From the NCBI RefSeq assembly GCF_008831285.2, contig NC_045145.1:13284040-13348039 (forward strand): a stretch of 64,000 nucleotides of DNA. Reading direction: 5' to 3'. Of the stretch, positions 38,200-52,649 are shown one piece after another (within the stretch, counting starts at the first letter, position 1; each line of letters begins with the position of its first letter). The notes under the pieces are model-generated. The model worked only from the letters and a program-made list of their open reading frames with translations, did not search any database and had not been told where the DNA came from. The position numbers were made by a program, and so were the translations under genes. The DNA comes from Nymphaea colorata. Its lineage: Eukaryota; Streptophyta; Magnoliopsida; Nymphaeales; Nymphaeaceae.

Positions 38200-40400
38200 T
38201 CCATACTCTCATCCCACGCCAATTGCCAGCCCACTTAATTCTATCCCTTTCTTCTTATATATATATATATCATAGAGGAAGCATGTTCGTCCCTTCTCTC
38301 GGACACCCGCGAGTGATGGAACCGTTCCTTGTTTGACCATCGAAAGCAAGAGTTTGCATCAGCTAGCTGGCGGGATGCTTGTTTTGTTCTATATGTATCA
38401 TCTCTACATTAGAGAGTCAACAACTACAGAAACTCGCCCACGCGCACCGGGGGTGGTTAATTAAGTGAAGAGGCGATACGGAATTTAGTAGAAAGTGCGT
38501 CTAGCTTCTTCTTCTGTGACGAAAAATGCTACACATGATTCTTCTTCCTTCCTTCTTGTTATAATTGTTCGCGTTTTGAAACACATTAGCATTTCCCTGT
38601 TCCGTGCTTAATTGTCTCAATTACTTCCTTCTTCAAACGGTGACTGCATGCGCATCCAATTATTAAGGGAGTTATAAGATGCCATCTGCGAGACCGATGT
38701 CAGGCGTCAAACTTACTTTCACCAACATCCAATCCAAGTAAAATGAATGCCACCCATGTCTCCGTAGCTTTGCGCATAAATAAAACATTTGACGGATTTG
38801 TAATTTCCCTCCCCTAAATTATTTTGCAGGGGGAAGCCTTCATTAATGTTATTCGCATGATGTTTATATTTATTTAGCCCACGAATAACTTTATATTTAT
38901 ATAATTTTCTCGTATATCTGTGGTGATCAAATACGATGCCCATGCAGACTAATTATGTCATCCGGACTGATGGCTTAAAAATGTTATGTGTAGTGGGGCA
39001 CGATTGTTTTTCAAAAAGGTTAATGTGGCTCGTGCTTAATTTTGATTGTAGAAACATTGCAGTACGTACGACGCATTGTAAATATTCATTGAGTTAGGGC
39101 ATTTCTATCGGTTATGAGTCATTTTCCAGTCCAATCGTAGAAGACCAATTCCGACTTGAGGCCCAACCCAAAAAAAAATATTCCGTATATATAACTTAGG
39201 ATAATTCATTGACAATTGGTAGTTGAAGAGCTTACCTATCCTTGTTACGTTAATTGGCTCATACTCCTTCTGAGGCTGCACGAACTGAAACGATTAGATA
39301 ATAATTCTACCCTTTTCATATTTATCTTTTCCCGGTGGGGTGGCTCCATCACCTCTTCGCGCTCCAGGATAACTAACATACATGTTCTGCACACAGACGT
39401 ACGTGGGTTTAAGTTAACAAACAATGACAACTTTCGAAGGGAATGTGAATCGTAACAGTGCCTTTCCTTTATATTCACGATATCAAAATCATATATAGGC
39501 AACCGATTCGTGACACTAGTAATTTAAGGGGCTGTTTCTCCAACACATTGTTACTGTCTTTATGAACTTGACTAAAAAAAATTACGAGGATTTATACAAA
39601 TGTTCTATGATTTTTCCTTTTCTTTTTGCTACGTCAACTAACAGTGTGTTGCTGTTGCCAAACTACAATGTAAGAAGCAGCACATCGATTCAATTAACTG
39701 CCTGGAATCGGCTGTCCATTTTCTTTAAAGTTTGATTGTATTTGTCCAGCATATTATATATATACATGTGAGAGAGAGAGATGTTGATGGGGGCGCAACC
39801 AACAACCCTACGTCCCTAAATCAAAACCATTGAACAACACCCTTCATCCCAAAGGATTCAAATAAGAGATGCACTCAATGTGCGCCTCCTGTTCAACCAG
39901 CCGCGGACCCCTCGAGTTAATTGGTCTTTTTTTGTTGGCTTTTCATATACATATATATAAAAGAAAAAGAAAAATCCAAGATTTGCTTGTCTTGTCTTAT
40001 TTTTGACATTGTTCATCGATGCTATTTTGCTTCATGGATAATCAACGACTTTATCTTGCATCATAGTTGCTCCAAGTGTGTGAAAGGACTTAGAAAGTGA
40101 TATGTAAAGAAATTTGAAAACTCTAGGTGCTTCTATGTTTGTGTCGCACAATCAAATCTTCTTGGTTAATAGTTTCTTTTTTTTCCATCTGAAATAAAGT
40201 CTACCATAGAATATGTTGGGATGTATCATAATGCATAGCGTGGATTGAATCTGGACCGCATACTCGTATCTGCTGCATGTCACGTTAATCCAATTTTGTC
40301 GTCGACTGATTTCCAAATTACAATAAAAAAAAATTGCTTGGGAGGAAGAAGAGACAAGGATTTGGAGGCGGTCTCACCTTAGAATTGTTCCGATTCGTTT
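38200..40400. other. Intergenic between endoglucanase and RPS15a genes
   Basis: The first part should carry the endoglucanase 3' UTR. The rest is AT-rich, with a short GA tract near 39772-39782 and no coding signal on either strand. Confidence 0.45.
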
Positions 40401-40407
40401 CCTGGTC

Positions 40408-40413
40408 CACGTG
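40408..40413. promoter_or_regulatory. G-box in the RPS15a promoter
   Basis: CACGTG, the core recognised by plant bZIP and bHLH factors, lies within TCCACGTGGTCC, shortly upstream of the probable 5' leader. A telo-box-like AACCCTAG follows at about 40501, as is common for ribosomal protein genes. Function is inferred from position only. Confidence 0.35.
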
Positions 40414-41858
40414 GTCCTAGTGTCTACAACTGTTGGAGGCACCACTCTCAACTTTCGTGAGAAAAAAGAGGGACACAAGCCTTTCAACTGGAAAATCGGC
40501 AACCCTAGTGATCTCTTCCCTCTCTTTTATTTCCGAATATTTCGAATCACGTGTGCGTGTGTGTGGGGGGAAAGAGAGAGAGACGGAGTCTCCCTCCCTC
40601 TGAGTTTTGTTGTCCGTGCATCAGCAGCCACCTCCTCCTTTCCCTCTTCACGCCCAAGCGACACCGAAGTGCTTCTTCATAAAGGTTGACCTTCTCCTTA
40701 GTCTCTCTTTCTCGCCCTCTCATGATCTGGTTATCATCCATGGAACGCCTTTAGTTTCGGTGTCTGTTTTCCTTTTTCCTTTTATAAATGTAGATTGCTT
40801 CTTGACATGACCATTGCCTCTCCCGCCTTTGCATTTGGTACGGTAATCCCAACATCTCTAGTTGCTTGTATCGCCTAGAGGTTCGTATCTCCTTCCTTTT
40901 TGTTTGCGATCTTAGTTCTCTAGATGCGGCACAAACAAGAATAAGGCGGGCAGTTTCTCCGAGTCCTTCATCTGGGAATTTTTGTTTCTGATGACTCCGA
41001 CGCTCTTTGTCCACGCGTTTAGCTATTTGATGAACCTTGGTAGTGAAGCAGATCTATTTCTGATTGGGCTAGAAGGCCGTTCTGACTTTATTTTGTTGCT
41101 TGTTTAAAGTGGTAAATTATGTATCTAGGGTTCTAATCTGTTCGACCTAATCTGTTCGACTTTACTCAATGAGCGACGAGCAATGGAAATTCAGAACAAA
41201 ATGTATAGCGAAGAAAATCTGCTGGCAGCCTGGCACCAGTAGCGTCCTGGAAATTGAGTTCTCTTTTTAAGAGACGTACGAGAAGAACATTTCGGCACCC
41301 TGAATATACCCATTCACGATAGGGGCTCATACACGCGGAGGGCTTGTATAATGTATTGCTTCGGGGGCCTGGGCCTGAATCTTGGGTTCGACTGAACGTG
41401 AACTCTGACCTTCTTCTTGTTTGAATCAAGTAGGAACCTGATATTCTCTTCTCTTTAAGAAAATTGTCCTAGAAAATTCTTTATGACTTGTTCTATATAA
41501 CTTGTTCTTGGTTTGAGTCTTTACTGGTTACTAATAAGGTTGCTCCTTGATGGCTGAAATTGCACGGTATCGTGTACCTGAAATTTGGCCAGTTGTCTCC
41601 CTCTTTGTAAAAGGTGAGGCATATAGGTTTGTGGATCAACGTTCTGATAAGTGTTCAAGCTACTACTCAAGCTTTTGGTCTTACTACTCTCAACCAAGTC
41701 ATACCTTTGCTAGTTGATGGGATGAATTTGTTGCAATCGTCATGGATGGCTTTTACCCTTTTTTCTTCTGTATGCTGAGCTCTAACCGTTTCTTTGCTAT
41801 GGATTAGCTTATCTCTTCATTTCAAACCAGGGAATTCTGTTTTTCTTCAAGTAGCTAG

Positions 41859-44372
<2,514 letters not shown>

Positions 44373-47300
44373 GATTTTTTATGCGCTTATTTGTTTGATT
44401 CGTTGAAATTATATTCATCTTTTTTTTAAAAAAAAATTCCTTGATGAGATTTGCTCTTTTTTTTTTTGGATATCCAATTTTTCTATGAATTCAAATTTCT
44501 GTTTTATCAATGTTTTCTGATTCTATACAAAAAGTGAAGAGACAGAATTGGCTTCAATATTGGCTACATTGATATTGAAGGTTAAAGTTTCATCACTGCA
44601 GCCACTCGATGCCTCCTTCTTCTTCTCATCTAAAGTGCAAATAAAAAGGGCATTATTTTTTTGATAGCCATGGGTTCCTGTTCAAATAGAAAAAATAAAG
44701 CCTTACGGAATCGCTGGGATTCTGTGTAACCTCTCCAAAGAGGTTGTATGAAAAAGACAAGTGGTCGTTCCATTGATGCCCTTCTGGGTGTCCACATTCG
44801 TCCTTGTTGGGTTGTGCTTCGCTAAATTTTGAGGTTTAATGAATGCGTGTCACTTTACATGTGCTATCAATAGATTTTCCTCTTATCCGTCTCACCGTTC
44901 CTCTTCGATGGCAATGATTTTGATGCATGTCATATTGTCATTCCATTCTGTTCTCAGTATTTCTGTGCTCGTGTCTTAAATTATGGTTTGCTTTCTCAAT
45001 GTCTTATTAACATTCTGGGGAAGGTTATTCTTTTATACGGCTGTTTCACTCGAAAAATGGAAGGTCAAAATTTACGTCTACTCTTTGGTCGTTGCGTGCT
45101 TAGATTGATAGTGGTGTTTTCATCCCAAAGGGAGGCCTTTTTCGTCCACCGAGTAAGGGCAAGGTCAAAACCTTGTCTCTGGAGATGGGTCTCAGACTTT
45201 ATTTTTATTAACAAAAAATTAGCATTTGTACAGCATATTAAAAAGGGAGCCCTGGGGCTTAGACCCCAAAAACAGCTACATGATCAGGGAAGCTGAACCC
45301 CTTTTACGGTGTCATCTCATCAAAGAGAATGGAAGCTTTAAGTATTGAATAAAATCTGTCCTACTTCTGGTGCCGAAAGTTGGGAGCAAAACCAACCCGT
45401 CTTTGACTGTAAACGTTTAGAAACAAAACTGGCATGCAGTCAGTGTAGCATCTCCTTCCTTGGTTGTTGCATTGGATAATAATCAATTTTCCTCGTGCGT
45501 TTGTCCAGAATCAGGTTACGAACTTTTGTGCTAGGATTGTCTTCCCATCATCCATTGTCTTCCTCATGCATGTGCTTTTGATCACTCTAGCAGCCCTTCT
45601 CTTGCCTTGTTTCCTGCACATTGCTATGAATGCTGATATGATCTACTATCATGCAATTCCAGCTACTCCGTGGGATACCAAGTTCTAGCCAAACCATGAT
45701 TCTTCTTATTATAGTTGGATCGCCCACTATCAAGCCATGATATGATTCTTGCAGAGTTTCCATTCTATATCTTATATATGCTCATCGATGCTGCTCTTTT
45801 CATGTTTTAGGCTATTTCTGGGGAGCCAAAGAAGGCCTTACCTTGTTCCTGAATCTTTTCTGAAACCACCATTTCAATCTTGCTACCAGACCAGCAGGGG
45901 GCCACTTTATTCATGTCGCATTGCTGGTCAATCTTCCGCCAAATTCTGGAGCAGCCCTGAGAAAAGTACTAACCAGTTTTCTCTGCTCACCTGTTCTCGC
46001 ATTCCTCCTCTCGGAATGAAGTTTTCAACAGCAACGCATTGTAAAACTGTGAATCTAAAATTATTATTTGTAATAAACTCAATTATTAGATCTAATGCTG
46101 TCAAATGCAGCGTCATAGAAACAGGGGAGGATCTCGAAATGTCTCCCGAATATAGGATGTACACTCAGCTTTGGCTTCGCGCGAGGAGTGGTGGCTCCGG
46201 ACATTGAACCTGAATGGCATTTTTGCCATCAACCATTTTAAAGCTTGAAGAGAAATTTTCTAGCTATATCCGATGGGTTCGACTTGGTGAGTTTATCGTT
46301 CAGTTGGAATTTTCGTCATGGACGTTGGATGGAGAACCTCCAAAGAACCTATTAAGTCGTTTAGAAGCGCAAGCGTCGTTGCGTTTGGAAAGGATTCTGT
46401 GTTTCATGGAATGTTGGTTGATGCTCTGCATGCTTGCATGCAGATGCAAGTGACATGGAAGATTTCAGGATGGCGTTGCATCAATGTTCGACGACGGAGT
46501 TGCACGGCCAGCTCAAAAGTTGGAGGATGGTCGATGTCTCATCGACGGAGTTGCAGTGCCAACTCCACCGCTGTACTGATCACTACTTTGAGGGCATTGC
46601 AGAAACTACAACACACTTGCCGTTGCCAGTAAAAAATTTGTTCCCGGTGCTGCCTGTGCAAGATGAAACGTGGATGTGGTAGAAACTATTTTGGGATGTC
46701 CATATAGAGGCAGTAAAGATACATTCATATCCATACATGCCCAGAGTGTTGATGCTTCCTCCCCTAGGGGCCAAGATTTGACGGTCACTGCACGTAGCAC
46801 TGTCGTGTGTTTAAACTGAATCCTGTTGACGGCTCCAACTTTTGCCGAGTGCGTTTTAGACTGAATCTCCTCCAGCTCCCAAGCTTCAACCTAATCAACA
46901 AGAATTAATTCCTTGTATACACCTCGAAATTTGTTTTCCCCGATGTTTCATAAAACTGAACCGGTCATTTTCTTGGTGCGGTCTTTTCCATCCTGTCAAT
47001 TTGAAAGCAAAACCATTTCATTTCTGAACTAAAAGTCCCTGTAAAAAGGGGAAAGAAAGAGGAGTGTACATACACATACGCCGTGGGGATCTTCTTATCG
47101 AGCATCCGAATACATGCCTTGGTTGAGTGTAGAAGCGCACCCTATGTAAAAGCTATTGTCACCAAAGGGGAAGTAAGACTGATGTCAACCATTCAGAATC
47201 ACGGTGGCACCACACATTCAGGTAATTACTGATTTTAAAAACTATCGGAAGCATCAGATCTACAAACCACATGTTTCAGCTGATGCCATTGTGTTTGATG

Positions 47301-48036
47301 GAAGCATCTCCTTTTAACTCTGCCGTGGGGGAGGACGGAGGAGAATGACAGGCCCCGTGCTGTCTAGGTGTCTCCTCCTCTTCCATTACACTGTACTGTT
47401 GTTACCTTTACGTGGTCTGGTGGGGGCAGAATAAGCGAGGCTGGCCAGAAACGTCTGAGATGATCAACGTGAAGGGGGGAGGGTCCGGCCACCAGGAGAA
47501 TGGCGCTCTCTTCCGCCACCACCTTCTCCCCCCAAGAGAGGCCTGCCCCCATCAGCATTACTTTTTTTTCCTCTCCTCTGCTCTGCTTTTCTATTTTCTC
47601 TCACCCAAAAGATTAATCAAGGGGCCATCGTTGTCAAACAGCGTGCCTCGGTGCGGACGAGAGACGAAAGGGTTATTTATTCCTAGTTCCTCCCCCCGCT
47701 ATCTGCCGGCTCGACTTGTAACCGATGTGCTTGCTTGCGTATGCATACGCAACCCGCTCTCTCTGTTTAATCAAATATTTGTTGTTATTTCTTTCTATGT
47801 ATTAATATTCATACGGAACTTTAGAAAAAACAAAAAACAAAAAACAACAAGGGAGGGAAGGCCGAAGAAGAAGAAGAAGGATGATGATAGGAAGATGGGA
47901 TAGTCTTCGATGATGTCGTTGTTTGCGTGATGTCTCAAGGCACCGTCTCTTTCTCCCTCCTCTGCTCGTCCCCGCCCCTACCCTCCCCCCTCATTTTTCG
48001 TCTTTCCTCTCTCCCACTCTCTTCCCTTACAAGCGG
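44373..48036. other. Intergenic between RPS15a and OXS3-like genes
   Basis: The first bases should be RPS15a 3' UTR. ORFs of 60-150 codons at 44988-45296, 45749-46207 and 46318-46682 resemble no known family and lie in overlapping frames with similar openness. The last 400 bases are C/T-rich and probably include the OXS3 promoter and leader. Confidence 0.4.
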
Positions 48037-48055
48037 GAGAGAGAGAGAGAGAGAG
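48037..48055 (+). repeat. (GA)n in the OXS3 5' leader
   Basis: A GA run ends three bases before the start codon at 48058. GA-rich leaders are frequent in plant genes and can bind GAGA-type (BBR/BPC) factors. Any effect here is inference. Confidence 0.8.
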
Positions 48056-48057
48056 CG

Positions 48058-49034
48058 ATGTTCCTTGCTCTCGACAACGCGCGGATGGAAGGATCGGGAT
48101 TGTGTAGGGGCACGAACTGCATCTCCGTCGTCTACCTGCCGGACCCCACTGAAGACGGCGCGACCTCTTCCATGCTCGCAGTCGCAGATGATCACCCCTC
48201 CAAGGCCCAGGTCCACACCGCCGTAAGCAGTCGAAGCAGCACCGCCACCAGCAGCAACTCGTCTATTGGCCGAAACAGCGACTCTGGTGTCGGTTCCGAC
48301 TCCTCCGATCCTGATGACTCTGGCGAACCCGAGGTCCAGAGCTCCTACAGAGGCCCGCTCGACACCATGGACTCCTTGGGGGATTCCCTGCCCATGAGGT
48401 ACGGTCTCTCTCTCTCTCTCTCTCTCTCTCGCTGCATATAATACATACATAGGGTTGGTTCTGGATCTGCCCTTCTTCCCGCAGTTTTCTCTCTCGTGTA
48501 TCTGGTTAGGGTTTCATGGGTTTTTCTTCTGCTTCGATCTGAGGCGATTCCAGGAGGGGCATATCGAAGTTCTATGCCGGGAAATCCAAATCGTTCACGA
48601 GCCTATCTGAGGCCGCGGCAGCGGTGGCCAAGGATCTGGCCAAGCCCGACAACCCATATAACCGGAAGAGGAAGAACCTGATCCTGAGGAGCAACATTAG
48701 GGAGAGGAATCGCCATCTTGGCGACACATCGACGGGATCTAAGAGTGGGGTCGCGAAGAAGCCCGTGAATTTTAGCCGGAGCTCTCTGGCCCTCGACGCT
48801 ATGAGCAAGTTAGAGAGCAGCTGTGCTGATGGGGGAGAAGACAATGAGCAGCAGCCACTGCCTCCCTTTCCTCCGAACGGGAGGTTATGGCCTCTGAGTA
48901 ATCATGGTAACAAAGGCAGCACTGAATCGCCACCGCAGATGCCATTCGCGTCTCGATCCTTCTCTTTGTTTGACTTACAGGGAGCGGCATCGTCGGCGTC
49001 CCGCGGAGAGAAGCGCGATAAGGTCTTTAGTTAA
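48058..49034 (+). CDS. OXIDATIVE STRESS 3 (OXS3)-like protein, two exons
   Basis: Nuclear, chromatin-associated plant family reported to promote tolerance to heavy metals and oxidative stress. Exons are 48058-48398 and 48554-49034, joining in phase to 273 residues. Exon 1 holds a long serine-rich, acidic segment (SSRSSTATSSNSSIGRNSDS then GVGSDSSDPDDSGEPE) and the conserved GPLDTMDSLGDSLPMR. Exon 2 begins with the family signature RGISKFYAGKSKSFTSLSEA, then KDLAKPDNPYNRKRKNLI, which also gives a basic nuclear-localisation patch. The C-terminal half is low in complexity. The ATG at 48058 follows the GA tract and is the first in this frame that begins a family-like start. Long antisense ORFs over exon 1 are shadows of its codon bias. 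Confidence 0.92.
48405..48430 (+). repeat. (TC)n microsatellite at start of OXS3 intron
   Basis: Thirteen TC units begin seven bases inside the only intron, whose donor GT is at 48399-48400. The intron is just 155 bases long. Confidence 0.93.
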
Positions 49035-49778
49035 CTTCGAGATCGGTGTGGTGTGGAGCTGGGAGAGCGGTGCCTCCCCTCTATCTCGATCTTTGCCTGT
49101 CTGTCTGTGACATCTTCTCCTGTGTTTTGTACATATTTTTGGGCATATGTCCCTTCCACTGCACTTTCGTCGTCGTCGTCGTCTTCTTCTTATTCCTGGT
49201 ATCCAGGATGGTTATCGTGGCTCACGATTTTCGCATTTTGGGCTTCTCCAATAACCGTATGGTAGAACCCTGAAAAAAAAATCGTTGGCTTACCGAAGTC
49301 TCCCTTTCTTCCTCGATCGTCCATGGCTAAATAGAGGTGAGTCAAGTATTAAGGGAGAATTTTGAGCCCGCTGCGCACTGTGGTTGGATTGAATTTGAAG
49401 TTCGAGCGCTCTACCAAGCAATTCCGATGGAAAAGCTACCGTGTACCCCTTCGTCTGGGTGGGGAACTTGTCTTTTTTCGGGGTTTTTTTTTTTTTCCCC
49501 CGGGGAAATGAAGAAGTCGAGCGTCGTTTGTGGCATGCGGGAAGGCTCGTGCAGCTGCAACAGGCTTTATGAAAGGAATCAATGAGGGGAATGGTCGGAT
49601 CCATGGGTTATGGACTTCTCGCGTTGCATTCCATCTGAGGCGAAGAAACCACTGAAGCAACTTCTGGCATATGCTTTGCAGCGTCTCCCGGACGGTCGCC
49701 TGCTCCTTCCGCTCTTTCTCCGGTTCGTGACTTCTTCATGAAACTCCCAACCACCGCTTGCCCACACTCAACTAGGGC
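49035..49778. other. OXS3 3' region and intergenic DNA
   Basis: Probable 3' UTR followed by unrecognised DNA. A run of about 14 T residues lies near 49484-49497. The overlapping 70-100-codon ORFs on both strands at 49290-49770 have no family resemblance. Confidence 0.4.
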
Positions 49779-50400
49779 GGGGGCAGAGGTGTTCAGGAAG
49801 AGTCTGCGGAATGCTATTCATAACAAGCAAATCCAGACTCCGGCAATGGGTCAAGATAGATCGGGAATTGACTCCCTGGTTTATGCTGACCATGTTATTC
49901 TGTTTTCAGCTTACCACAGGAAGTCATTGAGATGCATAAAAAACATAATACAAGAATTTGAGGAATGCTCTGGGCTGAAAGTAAACAAAGAAGAGCAGCA
50001 TAGTCGGGATACATAATAGTTCTATTGAGCTTAGAAATGCAGCTGAATTAATGGAATGGCAAGTAGGGCAACTACCAATCAAGTATCTAGGGTTCCTCTT
50101 CAAAATAAACGACTAATGGAGAGCGAATGCATTGAAATGCTCATTAACTTTGAGCAATAACTGGGCAGTTGGAAGCAAAAGCTGTTCTAATAAACAGAGA
50201 CAATCAGGTCACTGGAAGGGTTGCCTAATGTTACTTGTTATTCGCAAAAAACTATCCCAGTTTGGCATTCTTCACATGCTTTGTGTAATGCATGTTTCAA
50301 AAGATCCTCCTTCATTCAGTTGGTTCATTTGATTGGATTAACAAAAAAAGAGTGATAGAATTTCTTTTCTTGGATGGATAAGAGAAAAGAAGAGTTGCGT
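49779..50400 (+). mobile_element. L1-type reverse transcriptase relic
   Basis: The plus frame encodes RKSLRNAIHNKQIQTPAMGQ, then SLVYADHVILFSA and IQEFEECSGLKVNKEE. This is the reverse transcriptase palm of plant L1-type elements (hxYADDxxxF ... SGLxhNxxKS). The active-site YADD is YADH, and stops and frame changes follow, with LPIKYLGF and SWKQKL-like pieces in shifted frames up to about 50230. The copy is therefore dead and truncated at both ends. Confidence 0.8.
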
Positions 50401-50949
50401 GTGCTAGTGGTCCAGGACCTTTCGCTATTTGTTTTACTATGTCTTCGGCTTTGGTTCTGCATTGTAAAACAAATCCATAGGTCTTTCTAACGGAGCCAGG
50501 CACCAAAAAATGTTGACCTAAAAAAGTGTGACTTTCCTCGATAAAGACGAGAATAAATGCCGGTTTTCTCGAAAGAAAAGTCTAGATGATGGAATGCGAT
50601 TCCAGAAACAGATTACATTTCAAGAAAATGGAAAAGAAAAAACGTTACATGGTTCCACCCTTCTAAAATGTTCAAATCTTGAATTTATTGCAACCCTGCT
50701 CGTTTGCTAAGAAAGAAACTATCTCCATTGTCCCTCTACTGTTCTACCGTGCTTTGCAACAAAAATGAACTCTACGAAGACAAACAATCAGAACAAGTTG
50801 GGTTAATGGGTAGAATAGGAACCAAGGGTTAGTGAGTGGGTTAGGAACCATTGCCTCCTCTTTGCTTTCTTGAAGTGAATCTAGGTGCACTCTTTTTTTT
50901 ATGATAATTATTATTGTTATTAATGTCATTCAGTTGTTACTACTACTGC
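50401..50949. other. Intergenic, nothing recognised
   Basis: No gene, RNA or clear element seen. It may include diverged 3' sequence of the L1-type relic. Confidence 0.35.
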
Positions 50950-51375
50950 AATTTAAGGATGTCAATATATCCAATTTGAATCAGATATTTGATCAAACGA
51001 ATAAAAAAAAATCGGATATAAAAAAATTACTATTTGATTAAGAAATCATATTGGATTCGGATTTAATAAATAGCATCTAATCGAATTCCGATATACATAA
51101 ATATTCGATTGGGTTCGGATATAGATTCCGATCGAATTCATTTTTAAACAAATTTTCTATATATAATACTATTACATTTTTGACAAAATCTGGTTCAAAA
51201 TTTAGATTCGGACTCGGATATGAATATAAAAATCAGATTTGAATCGGATTTGGATTATAAAACCAAATTTTGGATTTGGATTCAGAATTTGACTCCGAAT
51301 TCAAATCCTAACATGAAAATATCTGAAAAATGAATATGTTTAAGAGTATATCTGATCCAAATCTGATTGATTGAC
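50950..51375 (+). repeat. AT-rich dispersed repeat, second copy
   Basis: This stretch follows the same order of words as 2830-3260: a leading TCAATATATCCAATTTGAATC, GGATTTAATAAATAGCATCTAA, GAATTCATTTTTAAACAAAT and GGATATGAATATAAAAATCA. The two copies are collinear but diverged. The family is not identified and no ORF is present. Confidence 0.65.
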
Positions 51376-52610
51376 AACCCTACTGCTACTGCTACTGCTA
51401 TTATTTTAAAAGGGAAGTGTCGATCGAGGACTTCTCTGACCAGAGCCTGGAGTTGCCAACTGGCTTTTCGCGGAAGCAGTTCAAAAAGTTTCCCAAGCCA
51501 CAAAATTGGTACCAATGGTAAACCAGGTGAGAACAACTTAATTGAAAGGAAAGTGATAATAGGAGGGCCTTCCATTTAGCATATTTTAGTCATCTTTATG
51601 AAACCAGGACAGGACTGACCTACAATTACTGCGCGTCAATCGTTGTGGAGAAACTTAAGAAGTGGGTGGCACTACCCAGATCCCCATTCTCCCAGCACTG
51701 CGGCGTGACAGTTATTCTGAAGGCCAATATCCAACGCCGGAAGCAGAGAAGTATGGTTTCATCCGCTTTCGTTTCATTAAGCCACTGCACAACTGAAACT
51801 TGGAACCATCCGTTTTGCTCCGCAGGGGCAAGCAAATAAAACTTAAACCAGTTCCATACAAATGGAAAGCGTGGTGCAACAAAAACAAGAAGCCAACGAC
51901 ATGAGACCAGCAGATAATACTCTGGAACGCGAGACAAAAGATTGTCCACCTGAATTTGAATCACGCCTTGTGTGTCAGTATCGTCTCCACTCCATCAAGT
52001 GATGCATAAAGGCGACCATAGTTCATGCCGATGACGGGTTCCCCGGTGCCAATGGCCCTGGAGCCAACCAAAAACCGCTAACAAGCTCAAACAGGTTTCC
52101 AGAACAAGAAGGTTTGCATGATTTTATATAAATGGGGAAAGAGACAACCCCAACAAGCAGTAACACAAAGCAAGAGATCGTATATGCCTATATTCTCACC
52201 CGTGAACCTCCGGAAGGATATACTCAGCTCTCCAACCGAATCGAATAGCCATAGCAGGGAAAACGTGTACAGAAGTTTTGTTTCGGATTTGTGAGATGCC
52301 ATCTCCACCCAAGCATGTTGAAAGCCTCCATTCTCAGCCAATAGTGTGATATCTAAAATTGTGACCTACACCAATCTGTGAGCATTCACTTGAAATTAAA
52401 CCGATATTAACAATAGAAGCAAGACATGTATGATTGATTATTGAATTAAATCGTCCGATCATCAGACAATTGTAAACATATGGAATAAAGGTAGCCTGGT
52501 CATGAGAGGTCTCTCTCAGCATCCACAGAAACATGATTCAGAACATTTTTATGTCAGAAAACTGTGCTGTTTTTTGTGGAAAGGTCACCATATATGATTG
52601 AGTCAATCTC

Positions 52611-52614
<4 letters not shown>

Positions 52615-52647
<33 letters not shown>
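52615..52647. repeat. (AG)n microsatellite at start of intron 2 of the disrupted gene
   Basis: Sixteen AG units, (CT)n on the sense strand. The tract begins seven bases downstream of the GC donor at 52653-52652. Confidence 0.95.

Positions 52648-52649
<2 letters not shown>

Noticed and set aside
47935-48450. 171-codon antisense ORF over OXS3 exon 1
   Set aside because: It is a shadow of GC-rich codon bias and runs through the GA and CT microsatellites; the sense strand carries the family signature.
51626-51960. 112-codon minus ORF following the disrupted gene
   Set aside because: It starts just after the natural-looking stop of exon 4 in another frame and resembles no family; it is probably 3' UTR.
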